Source: Proales similis (taxonomy: Eukaryota > Rotifera > Eurotatoria > Ploima > Proalidae). From it: a stretch of 64,000 nucleotides of DNA. Each line of letters starts with the position of its first letter. Positions within the stretch are counted from its first letter, which is position 1. Below are positions 45,488 to 54,438 of this stretch, piece by piece. A program made the position numbers and the translations under genes. The notes beneath the pieces were generated by a model that was not told the DNA's origin, did not search any database, and worked only from the letters and a program-made list of their open reading frames with translations. The stretch covers positions 248,001 through 312,000 of the forward strand of contig JAGVRJ010000003.1 in the NCBI GenBank assembly GCA_019059635.1, written 5' to 3'.

Positions 45488-46411
45488 ATGCTGAACGCAG
45501 AGAGTTTCGCCGAATTCGTCGTCAAGTACGGCCTACCAGTGATTATTTTGGCCATTCTTGTTACAGTGCTGACCAGCTACTTGATTGTGCGGGTCATACT
45601 CGGCCATAAATACCTCGAGCCGATCACCGAAAATCTGCTCGCTCTGTTTGACTTTGACTACTTTGAAGTGGTTCGGCTTGTGCCGGGCACCAACGACGAC
45701 GCACTGGGTGTGCATCACAAGGCCCAGGCGTTCATAAATCGTTCCAGTTACAATTTAAAGTTGGATGCCTCGTCTCGCTACATTCAGTTTCCGATGTTCA
45801 CTCGCTTTCTCAGCTACGTTCTCTTTTGGTCCTATTTCTCAATACAGACCATATTTCTCACCGAAGTGCTTTCCAACGAGCCGCTTGACGGCTACAAATG
45901 CGCCAATCTCAGCCACAAGGTGGGAAACAAGTTTTTCAAATGCGACCGATTCGAGCTCAAGTCGATCGACGAGCTGTTGGCCAGCATGAACGACATTGCG
46001 GGCATATTCACTCTTCATCTAATAAATGGCTACGTCTTCAAGTACTCGTACAAACTGTTCAAATTCAGCATGCCGAGATTTTTCAAGCGCTACTATCGAC
46101 GTCTGCTCGAACGCCACGAACAAAACCGAATCCCACTCATCTCGCTGAGCCAAGTGAACTACCTGCTGATGGTGGTGCTGCTCTCGCTGGCCATCTACGA
46201 CAACCTGGTCACCGAGCGCTACTACCTGCCGATCGGCTTCGTCTGCTTCGTGGTGCTCGCCTACTCGACAAGTCTGTCCTCGTACGCGGCGGCCAAGTAC
46301 GCGCTGCTGCATGGCCAGTTCGAGGAGGACTACTTGCCCATGCTGCGCTACGTCGAGCCCGGCGCTCAGCCCAGTCCGACGAGCAGCGTGACTCCGCTTA
46401 CCGATAATTAG
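45488..46411 (+). CDS. Multi-pass membrane protein, copy 2 (unrecognised family)
   Basis: Intronless, 307 residues, same strand and about 440 bp after copy 1. It starts MLNAESFAEFVVKYGLPVII, with the same helix order and the same blocks (LEPITENLL, FTRFLSYVLFWSYFS, DIAGIFTLHLINGYVFK). Cysteines in GYKCANL and FFKCDRF are shared with copy 1 and may form a luminal disulphide. The last 86 or so residues before the variable tail are identical to copy 1 at DNA level, third positions included. The tail differs (SVTPLTDN). AATAAA follows near 46485. Function unknown. Confidence 0.75.
   Translation: MLNAESFAEFVVKYGLPVIILAILVTVLTSYLIVRVILGHKYLEPITENLLALFDFDYFEVVRLVPGTNDDALGVHHKAQAFINRSSYNLKLDASSRYIQFPMFTRFLSYVLFWSYFSIQTIFLTEVLSNEPLDGYKCANLSHKVGNKFFKCDRFELKSIDELLASMNDIAGIFTLHLINGYVFKYSYKLFKFSMPRFFKRYYRRLLERHEQNRIPLISLSQVNYLLMVVLLSLAIYDNLVTERYYLPIGFVCFVVLAYSTSLSSYAAAKYALLHGQFEEDYLPMLRYVEPGAQPSPTSSVTPLTDN
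46129..46388 (+). repeat. 260-bp identity block, copy in membrane protein 2
   Basis: Partner of 44763-45022 at the same place in the paralogous gene and in the same frame. Flanking coding sequence is clearly diverged. Confidence 0.9.
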
Positions 46412-47414
46412 AATTTTAAAGGGCTCTTGAAACTTTAAGCGGCAATTCGATCTGCTTCCACTCATGTTCGTCATTTCAGTTAAAAATAAAACAAAATTGG
46501 CCAAAAAAAGTGAGCAGAAATAATTAATTGTTCAACAGTCGACGGTTGCTTTCCTAAAAATGTCTCTGCAATTTGTGCCACCGGTAGGCAAAATTTTTCA
46601 AGTGGCTTTAATAAACGTTTCATTTGACTTTGGCTTTCATAAAAACAAGCGGCACCCAATTGGCTCTATTTTCTTTATTTGCACTCTCTCTCTCGCTCTC
46701 TTTTCCTCTCTCTTTCTCTCTTGCGCTCGTGCAGCCTACCTGCTCTTTCGGTTTGTTTTCAGTCCAAGTGTTTTAATATAATCACTTGGCTTTAGTTTAT
46801 GCCGTTTGAAAGGATTCAAATGTTCAAATGTTTGTTTACGTGAACCGAATGAAATCAGAGGCAGCGAGCAGAAGAAAGCTAATGAGCAAATCAAGTTCAA
46901 ACGGAAGTGAATACGAACGGGCCAAACTAACCAAGAAGGGAGCGAGCTTTTTTTATTCGTCGATCGCTTATTCTCGAGTAGTTTGACGCGTAGCGGCTGC
47001 AATTTAACGACGACATGCGATTGCTGTTTACCTTGTTGACGCTCTCTAATTGATTGCTTGCTTTCGCTTTTAATCGAATAAAAAAAAAGCGACTTTGGCC
47101 GGTCTAGAAGCGAATAATCATTTATTTAGATTGTCGCCGTCCTTCTACTTGCTACTGCTGCCGCTCTTGTTGCACTGCCGAGTCGCCTCAGGCAAATTGC
47201 TTCTTTTCTCTTCAAACAGCCGCTCGAAAACGAGGAGGCAACAGTTGCGTTTTGCATGTTTGCTTTACTATTAACAGAACGCCGCTGTTGTTACTGGTGT
47301 GGCAGGTGAACCAGGACGGTGAGAAGAAAAGAAACACAAACGACAACAACGCCTAGTGTCATGTGATTGCATTCTTGTTAAGTTTAGATAGAGCTCAGTC
47401 GGCTGGTTGAAAGA
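46412..47414. other. Intergenic region upstream of ankyrin gene
   Basis: One kilobase with CT-rich runs near 46682-46722 and no supported gene. It probably contains the promoter of the gene at 47415. Confidence 0.45.
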
Positions 47415-48908
47415 ATGACACTGCGACTGGCATCGCTGCCCAAATTGACGCCAACCAAAGGCAAGACGACGCCGAACTCGAACGCGTTGCACCAGGCCGT
47501 GTTTGACGGTCGCCTCAAACAGCTCGGCTACTTTCTCGACCTTGGCATGAAAGTCAACTCGCGCGACAAATTCGGCCGCACTTGTCTTATGCTCGCCTGT
47601 ATGAGCGACCATCAGTCCTATGGACTCCGAGTGGCCAAGCTTTTGCTGAAACGAGGCGCCAGTCTCAACTACACCGATCGTCTTGGCCGCACCGCCGTTT
47701 TCTTGGCCGTCGAACTTCAGCGAGCATCCTTGTTTCATTATTTTCTCAACTCGTACTCGTCCTCGATCGACTTGCGGGTAAGAGACAACGACGGCAATGG
47801 CCTTCTCAGTCGGGTGGTTCTCCTCGGCACCCCTCAAATGGTGAGAGAACTGGTGAGTTTGATGCGCGAGCGTCGCATGAGCGTCGACGAGCGCAACTTT
47901 GCCGGCTACACGCCGCTGCTGCTCGCTGTAAAGAACGGCCGCTACGCGAACGCACTCGAACTGCTACATCAAGCACGTCCATCGGTGTCGACTCGAGACT
48001 CCGAATGGCATCTAAACGCAATCGAATGGCTCTTGCACAAGGCCGAACAGAGCCGAGATAAGCAGAGCTCGCCACTCGAGCGAGTCGGCAAGGAAATTAG
48101 AAGCGAGCGGGCAAGCAGTCGCAATCAATACTTTGACCAATCGGTCGAATGCGGCCACCAGACTCGCACCGATCTGACCATCGATCATCAAAAGAGCTGC
48201 TTTGTGCCTCCAAACTATGGCACGGATAATCGCGAGCAAAAGACTTCGATGAGCAAGTCAAGCCAAAGCTACTACACAGATTGCAGCTACTCTTCGACAG
48301 AGCCTTACCTCGACCAAGTGCACATAACGGGACAAGACGAACAGGAGCTGATTAAGAGCCTCTACTCAATTCTATTCAAACGCTTGTCAGAGATGAAAAG
48401 GAGTCCGGCGCCGGTCGACTCTGTCCGGCCCGAGTCGAATGTTCAGACCGCAGAGACAAGCGCCAAGCCGATAAAAAGCTCAAAGATAAGCAGCAAGATC
48501 CGCACCATATCCAACGCAAGCTCATTTGCCCATCGACCACAGAACGCCAAACGAGTCGTTGAGCGGCCACGAACTGAGTACCACAAGTACTTGGGCAAGT
48601 TCGATCAGGACACGAACATATTCGAGCTGGAGAGGATGCGGCACACTCCGAAGCTGATCGCTCTAAGCAAAGAGAAGAACGATGCGCCCGTGTCGTGGAA
48701 GACGAGTCTCCAGGAGCTCTACGGACGATATGAGCGCGGCCCGATCAGCTTCGGTCGAGAGTATTCGATCACGCGGTCGGTAGACAGCGCGACCGCCTAC
48801 CGCCTGTTTCGGGACAAGTCCAAAAGCGGCATTTGGTCGAGCACAATAGCTCGCACACCAGAGCACAGCGGCGACGTTAGTCGAGTGAAATTTTCCAGAG
48901 AACAGTAA
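47415..48908 (+). CDS. Ankyrin-repeat protein
   Basis: Intronless, 497 residues. Residues about 22-200 hold four to five ankyrin repeats: NALHQAVFDGRLKQLGYFLD, DKFGRTCLMLAC, DRLGRTAVFLAVELQ, DNDGNGLLSRVVLLG and NFAGYTPLLLAVKNGR. The middle is Ser/Arg/Glu-rich and probably disordered. The C-terminal 120 residues look more ordered (KYLGKFDQDTNIFELERM, and SWKTSLQELYGRYERGP) but match nothing I recognise. There is no signal peptide, so a cytoplasmic adaptor is the likely role. The loose first repeat resembles ANKRD34-type proteins, but that assignment is weak. An AATAAA-like signal (AGTAATAAAAG) overlaps the stop region. Confidence 0.75.
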   Translation: MTLRLASLPKLTPTKGKTTPNSNALHQAVFDGRLKQLGYFLDLGMKVNSRDKFGRTCLMLACMSDHQSYGLRVAKLLLKRGASLNYTDRLGRTAVFLAVELQRASLFHYFLNSYSSSIDLRVRDNDGNGLLSRVVLLGTPQMVRELVSLMRERRMSVDERNFAGYTPLLLAVKNGRYANALELLHQARPSVSTRDSEWHLNAIEWLLHKAEQSRDKQSSPLERVGKEIRSERASSRNQYFDQSVECGHQTRTDLTIDHQKSCFVPPNYGTDNREQKTSMSKSSQSYYTDCSYSSTEPYLDQVHITGQDEQELIKSLYSILFKRLSEMKRSPAPVDSVRPESNVQTAETSAKPIKSSKISSKIRTISNASSFAHRPQNAKRVVERPRTEYHKYLGKFDQDTNIFELERMRHTPKLIALSKEKNDAPVSWKTSLQELYGRYERGPISFGREYSITRSVDSATAYRLFRDKSKSGIWSSTIARTPEHSGDVSRVKFSREQ

Positions 48909-49379
48909 TAAAAGCGTTTCGGTTTTAGTCGGCTGCCGCTTGTTTTTTACTTTTTCTGGTTTGTCCGAAAAAGATTTGAAAGAGGTCAACAGACTGACAC
49001 GATAGATGAGAGCTATGTCGTTTATTCGATAATTTCCATATCGAATCCAGTGTCCGAAGTACAAAATAAAGAAGTCGAAAGGCGTCTTTGAGCCGAAGAA
49101 ATGAGAAACAAAAACATCAACAAGCAACTGCGTGTCTGCCAACGAAAGAAACATATAGATAGCGAAAGAGGAAGGACGGGCGAAACGAGCAGAGATTGCA
49201 AAAAAAACACCGCTTGCTCTCTGTCTGGTTGTCGCTCGAAAATAGATATCTAGATTAGAAGGAATATATATATTTGTATAGAGAAGTAGAAATCAAAAAG
49301 GAGACGAGCGTATGTATAGAAGAACAAGAAGAAGAGGCTGAGAATGAATAAAAAAGGGACGAGATCGAGGAATTTTGTT
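48909..49379. other. 3' flanks of converging genes
   Basis: About 470 bp of 3' UTR sequence of the ankyrin gene (+) and ataxin-7 homologue (-). Contains AT-rich runs (ATATATAT near 49265). No gene. Confidence 0.45.
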
Positions 49380-51117
49380 TTAAAAATCGATTTGAATGTC
49401 CATGGGAGGCTCGCTAGGACCCCGGCTGATGCTTGCCTCGTAGGCAATCGAATCAGATGTGTGCGAGTCGAAATTCGCAACTCGGCCGAACGCCGATGAG
49501 GTTGAAGACGACGACCCGCTCGAAGAGGAGGGCGACGTGATTGAGATGAATTCGCTTCTCTTTTTCACACTCTGCTCGCTTGTGGTCAATATTTTGCTGT
49601 ACTTGCTCATCATCGAGCCGACTGCACCGGTCGACTGCACGTTTGCACTTTGCCAACCAGTCTGGCCGGTGCCAACAAAGTTGCCGTTGGCACTTGCGCT
49701 GTCGCACTCGTTCGCGATTGTATGAGAACGTTTGAGGCCGGTGGCCGCAACTGGCCGCGACCAGGTCGAGGAGAGCGGCGACCAGATTTTGGCGTTTATC
49801 AGCGGACTTTTTGAAAATGCTGTTTCACTTGACGTGTTTAATAAATGGCGAGTTTGGATTTCGTCTCGACTCTCGAATTTGCCGCCGACTCCTGTTGGCA
49901 TGCTTTGCTGCTGCTGTGGCTGCTGCTGCTGGCTAAGGTGATTATGGTCTTTGGACGAGTTTAAATAACTGTGCTCGTAAATAAATTGCTGCGGCGGTTG
50001 AATATAATTCGGAGCATTTGAACGCATGAGAACTCCACAAGAGTTAAAGGAACTGTTCAATAAAAGACGAAGGCTGTCCTGACGTCTGTTCCACAACGTG
50101 AAGCCGCCGCCCGTGTCGGTGAGTCTGGCGCCGAACGAAGCGATCGCCGACGGACGTGGATGGTGTCGAACGAGGGCGCCCAGCGAGTGCTGCTGGCTCA
50201 AGAATAGATTGCTCGTGTCCATGCACTCGTAGCGAGTCGGCGAGTTCAAATTTGTGGCGCATTCTTCGCTTTTCGTCTCAATTGTTTCGGTCTTGATGCT
50301 TTCATTGGTCGATTTCAATCGGCCTTTGGGCACTTCTTTGCGCATTTTGAGCACCTGTTTCTGCATTCGAAAAAAAACGAATAAAATCAACTCGTTCAAG
50401 ACTCTTCAAGGAACTGGACTCACTCTTTGACCCGGGCCGCTCGATTTGCTTGACTGCTGTTCAACGATGGCAAAGGCGCCCGTTTGATCGCTGATCTCGT
50501 TGATTGCCGGCTCTTTAATCGGCCTGAATGTAAGAGGCAGACTAGAGATGGGCGGTGTTATGGTGTCCTGATCGGTCGGCGGTGTCGGAATGAGACTGGC
50601 CAGTGTTTCGGCCTTTTTCAATGTGCCCTTGGTCCTGCCAGCTTTAGCCGAGCCGCGGCCGTTTTTTTTCAACTCTGACTCGCCGCTGCTCAGCTCTGAC
50701 TTGCTTTTTAACTTGGCACGTATCGAATTTCTGCTGTTACTGTTGTTGTTGTTGTTGTGGGTGCCATTTCGCTGAGCTTTTGCCGATTTCTTGCTCGTCT
50801 CGTCGCTAATCACCGAACAGCCCAAATCGGCCTCGGCTTCGTTCTTAAGAACGCCTTTCTCTTGTTCGTCGCCGCCGTGTCTCCTGGCTGTATGTCAGTC
50901 AATGGACACAGAACGATCAGAATCACTTGGACGAATAGAAGCGGAAGAGCTCGCTTACCAATGTGTTCGCTCAGCAACGAGACCTTGACGACCAGCTGGC
51001 AGAGATGACATTTTACCAGCACTGTCTGGTCATACAGTGGACTGACGCCGTAGATCGGAAATTCTTTATCGGAATACGGAGACGTGCTCGCCTGAGGTGC
51101 GATATGTGCAAGGCTCA
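49380..51117 (-). CDS. ATXN7: Ataxin-7 homologue (SAGA deubiquitinase-module subunit), 5' end uncertain
   Basis: Ataxin-7/Sgf73 anchors the deubiquitinase module in the SAGA co-activator. Joining the exon ending SLLSEHI (about 50960) to the next (ARRHG...) rebuilds FPIYGVSPLYDQTVLVKCHL, then CQLVVKVSLLSEHIARRHGG. This has the C-x2-C...H-x4-H spacing and order of the ataxin-7 N-terminal zinc-binding segment. Poly-Asn and Ser/Lys-rich sequence follow (HNNNNNSNSRNS), then a splice at 50407-50378 region (GPGQR|KQVLKMRKEVPKGRLKS). The last exon is Ser/Gln-rich to IQIDF. I do not see a clear SCA7 domain. The first coding exon was not located; the frame is open to about 51117 without an ATG. The stop TAA is at 49380-49382. 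Confidence 0.65.
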
Positions 51118-51495
51118 CCTGAGCGATTCATGCCAGAATGCTGCGCGACTAGATTAACGCGTATGGCATGTAAATAGATGACGAACGTGCTATAACCGCT
51201 AGCCGAGATGTTCGCGTATCATCTAATAGATATCAAGATTCGTCTAGCAAGAGTGAGAGGACAGCTGACATGTACTGAAAATGAAACGTTGTCGTCGAAC
51301 GGTCGACGGCCGGCGGGCGGCTGGTTCAGTTTTACTAGCAACGCGCATGCAAATCATCGCTTGCCTTCTACATTGATATGGCGTGCGATATATTTGATCG
51401 CCAAAGAGCTAACTTAACTTGGCAGTGCGATAATTTGCACCAGAGGGCTCTGCTTGAGCTGGCCATCGCCAGCCAATGCTTCTATTTAATTGTCC

Positions 51496-51902
51496 AATGT
51501 CAATTTCAAAGCAAAACAACAACAACGACTCGCTTGACTTGCTCAAGCTCTTTCAAAGTTCGAAATCTTTGTCCGATACTTGGATTTCGCATTTCTTCTC
51601 GTTCATGGACAAGCTGGCCAAGAATTGAACAAACAAAGCCAAGAGGGACCGTGAACAATTCAGCTCTAGTGTCCAGGTCTTGGTCGATACGAGCGATTTT
51701 CAAGAGCTCTCGCCAGCGGCTAGAATCGGCCAGCGACAGAATGCCGATCGAATGGTTAGGAGCCATCACAAGCGCCAGAGCGAGTTCAAAAAGAATGCTC
51801 CCAGTTGACTATTGCGTGAAGCTTTCAGGATTCAGAATGAAGATGAGAAAAGAGAAGAGAAATTTTGGAATGCGAGTTTTAGAGTTGAACCGTCAGAGTC
51901 GA
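51496..51902 (+). pseudogene. Possible broken coding frame with in-frame TGA codons
   Basis: From ATG 51496 one frame reads MSISKQNNNNDSLDLLKLF and on to MDKLAKN, then a TGA. It continues in the same frame with protein-like sequence (KAKRDREQFSSSVQVLVDTS, ELSPAARIGQRQNADRM), a second TGA, REAFRIQNEDEKREEKFWNA and a third TGA. No obvious GT-AG introns remove the stops. It could be a decayed gene or chance. It lies just upstream of the S18C gene on the same strand. I do not recognise a parent. Confidence 0.25.
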
Positions 51903-52033
51903 AATGAGTGGAGAATGCGCAAGTCGATTTGTGAACTTGTAATTGCGAGCTTGAGATGGTATGCGGTGGATAGTAAGCGTTCGGCACTAACTCAGACAGA
52001 GTAAAAACAAGGCAGACAGAGTGATTCCGTGCA

Positions 52034-52708
52034 GCTCCGTGTGCGAAACATACTGCGAAACCGATATCCGATCAGAAACTCGGACGGCACGTTCAAGGAG
52101 TACAACGAGTCGATCACCGTCCTGCCCAAAGAGTTTGAGAGAGAAGGTGAGCTGCCGCGCCTGGCGGGCTTGTTTTTCTCTTTCTAATTTCGACTCGGCC
52201 AGACGAGTACAAAAGGGAGAAGCGAGAGGCGGAAAGGTACAAAAAGCGCTACGAGGAGCACTTGGCCGAAAAGCAGCGACTCTACAGCATCCGAGCCGAC
52301 GAGGAGAGTGAGAAAGAGTTGGGCGATCGATTGCCGTCGTGCGAGTTCACCGAGTCGGACGAGCCCGTCGGCAAACTGCCCGGCGGTGATCCGTATAAAA
52401 AGTCAATGCATCAGTGCATATTCTGCAAATACAATGTGCCGCTTGACTACAAAAACGTGCAGCTGCTGAGTCAGTTCATATCGCCGCACACGGGCATTTT
52501 GTACAGTCAGCAAGCGACCGGTCTGTGCTATCCCAAATACGAGCAGCTCGAGAAGACGGTGTTCAAGGCGCGCAAGCTCGGCCTCATGCCCTTCTTCTAC
52601 AAGGACTCTCAGTTTGTGTCCGATCCAAAGTTGTTCGATCCGTTCAAGAACAATCTCAAGTCGATTCCGGTCGACCATGATCGACGCAAGCTCAACTCAG
52701 ACGAGTAG
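52034..52708 (+). CDS. MRPS18C: Mitochondrial ribosomal protein S18C (bS18m), first exon not found
   Basis: Small-subunit mitoribosome protein. The diagnostic block is HQCIFCKYNVPLDYKNVQLL followed by SQFISPHTGILYSQQATGLC, then KARKLGLMPFFYKDSQFVSD. The order 'DYKNVQLLSQF..P.TG....TGLC' and the GLMP..YKD end point to the C paralogue rather than A or B. CxxC is present (CIFC). Exons by phase are about 52034-52146 and 52203-52708. The first of these (LRVRNILRNRYPIRNSDG) begins after an acceptor, so an upstream exon with the start and a mitochondrial targeting peptide is missing from my model. The N-terminal extension is charged and helical. It converges on the glycosyltransferase-like gene. Confidence 0.82.
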
Positions 52709-52866
52709 ACATGAGTGTTGTTTGCTCGCTGCTTAGAGTCGTTTCCCTCAAGCCAAATCAATCATTCTCCTGTTTTCTTCTTTTCTTTTTATTCTTTTAC
52801 TCAGAACTGAATAAACAACCCGTTTGTTCCCGAAACAGCTCAACAACAAGCTGAAAAGAGAACAAG

Positions 52867-53772
52867 TCAGTCGACTGAATGGCCGCCATGGACCAGACAA
52901 GTGTTGGGATGGGTCGAACGCAGCCGCTTGATCGAGTAGTTTGTGCGCCAAAGATCTTGAATCAGATCGGTGAGAACGAATTTGTGCGCAATTTGCCGCA
53001 CTCGTTCGTAATTATGAGTGTCGATGAGGAACTGGGCGAAATCGGTGTCGTAGGCCGACTCTTTCTGGTAGACCGGTCTTCGTTTCAGCAAGTAGGGTTT
53101 TAATTCGTCGAAATAGAAGCTGACGAACGATGGATCGGCCAAGTTGTAGACCGCGTTGCCGTTTATGTGATATCGATAAGGCAAATAGGCTGTGGAGGCG
53201 AGATCGAACGCACCTCTGTAAATTGAGCCTTTTATCCAGAAACTGCCCGAGCCCGCCTGCTCTGCTCTGATCTGGTCGAGCCAGTCGGTGCGCACCGGTC
53301 GACAGTCCGGCTCCATATAGAGCACGTACTGGGCGTCTTCTAACGCCGGATGCTCTCTCGACAAGAAATACTCAAACATGAGTCGAGCGCCTCTCAAGTG
53401 CTGGTCGTCGCTCTTGTTCAGAAATTCGTATTCAATTAAGCGAACAGGAGTCTGGAAGCAGCCGAGGAGATGATCGAGCTGCGCTAGTCGCGAGCGTAGC
53501 TCAACTTTGGAATAACGATGATAGCCAGCGTAGAATATGAGCCGTGGCAGATCGTAGCCATTCGACTGGCTGCACGGCTTGTAAGCTGCCCATGAGCGCA
53601 CATTATCGACAAGTAAATCGAGCTGTTTGGGATGAAAGGCAACTACCAGATGAGAAAGATGGCGAGAGTGAGCTAGCGGCTGTCGACGTGAACATCCAAG
53701 CAGTTGGACAATCGAAACGAAAAGGAGTGAAGCGACAACAACAGTTAAAGAGAGCCGGGCCCAACAGCGCAT
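52867..53772 (-). CDS. Type II membrane glycosyltransferase-like protein
   Basis: Intronless, 301 residues. A short N-terminal anchor (LSLTVVVASLLFVSIVQLLG) fits a Golgi type II protein. The catalytic-type core has YVLYMEPDCRPVRTDWLDQI, where the EPDC acidic motif sits where GT-A enzymes bind metal and nucleotide sugar. FWIKGSIYRG and YRYHINGNAVYNLADP follow, and CLVHGGHSVD ends the protein. This arrangement is seen in nucleotide-diphospho-sugar transferase-like proteins of algae, plants and some invertebrates. Donor and acceptor are unknown. The stop TGA is at 52867-52869. It converges on MRPS18C, with only about 160 bp between the stops. Confidence 0.7.
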   Translation of the reverse strand: MRCWARLSLTVVVASLLFVSIVQLLGCSRRQPLAHSRHLSHLVVAFHPKQLDLLVDNVRSWAAYKPCSQSNGYDLPRLIFYAGYHRYSKVELRSRLAQLDHLLGCFQTPVRLIEYEFLNKSDDQHLRGARLMFEYFLSREHPALEDAQYVLYMEPDCRPVRTDWLDQIRAEQAGSGSFWIKGSIYRGAFDLASTAYLPYRYHINGNAVYNLADPSFVSFYFDELKPYLLKRRPVYQKESAYDTDFAQFLIDTHNYERVRQIAHKFVLTDLIQDLWRTNYSIKRLRSTHPNTCLVHGGHSVD

Positions 53773-54387
53773 TTTCCACTCAGACCAGGCTCAGCACAAG
53801 GAGTGAAGCCCTGAATACTTCAACTCAAGTATCGTATGCATAAGAAACAAGCGAGAGGAAGCCTCTCGGGCTGTTGCCATGACGTAAAGCGGCGGCACAT
53901 GGCCGATAAATGGTCTTGATCACTCGAGTTGCTCGACGATGCTCGGCTGTAAGCTTAAATTTAGAAGAGAAATAAGATATTGACGAGCGCGCAGATGATC
54001 GATCATCAATCACAAGGTCGCTATATTTCAATTGGCTACTCGCACAGATCGCTGACGCTAATGAGCTAGAGCAGCCAGTCAAAGAGCCATGTTCATTGAA
54101 CTCTCCTCTCAACTCTAGTAGATCAGGCTCAATTCAATATAAATAAAAGCCGATTGTGAAATTTCCACAAGTCTATGTGTGTTCGATTCTATTTTCCTTG
54201 ATTTGACTCGTTCGATTCGTGTCTGTCGGCTTGCTTGCGTTTGCTTGCGTGTGTGTGCGTTCGAGTAAATTGGCGACGATAAGCTCAAATTCGAACGCGT
54301 TCGATCACTCAGCTTGATTGCTCTCAATGAACGCTTAATCAGTTTGCTTTGTAAGCTTCAATCACTAAGCCAATGGCGAACAGTTTT
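53773..54387. other. Divergent intergenic region
   Basis: About 600 bp between the glycosyltransferase (-) and the CBM14/EGF gene (+). It has a GATCGATCATC cluster near 53998. No gene is supported. Confidence 0.45.
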
Positions 54388-54394
54388 TATATAT
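54388..54394 (+). promoter_or_regulatory. TATA box of CBM14/EGF gene 1
   Basis: TATATAT within TTTTTATATATTT, about 50 bp before the ATG at 54439, predicting a very short 5' UTR. Confidence 0.5.
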
Positions 54395-54438
54395 TTAGAC
54401 TTGTTGTTACGTTGCTAGCTTAGTTGGCAGCAATAGTT

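Noticed and set aside
47271-47837. Minus-strand open frame of 188 codons over the ankyrin gene start
   Set aside because: Antisense shadow of the ankyrin repeats.
51346-51353. ATGCAAAT octamer upstream of the S18C region as a third ncRNA promoter
   Set aside because: No matching TATA spacing and no CTRCTGCMATGACGA core downstream.
51378-52004. Plus-strand open frame of 208 codons
   Set aside because: Composition is unlike the real genes (Arg/Ser/Trp-rich); another frame of the same DNA looks more protein-like.
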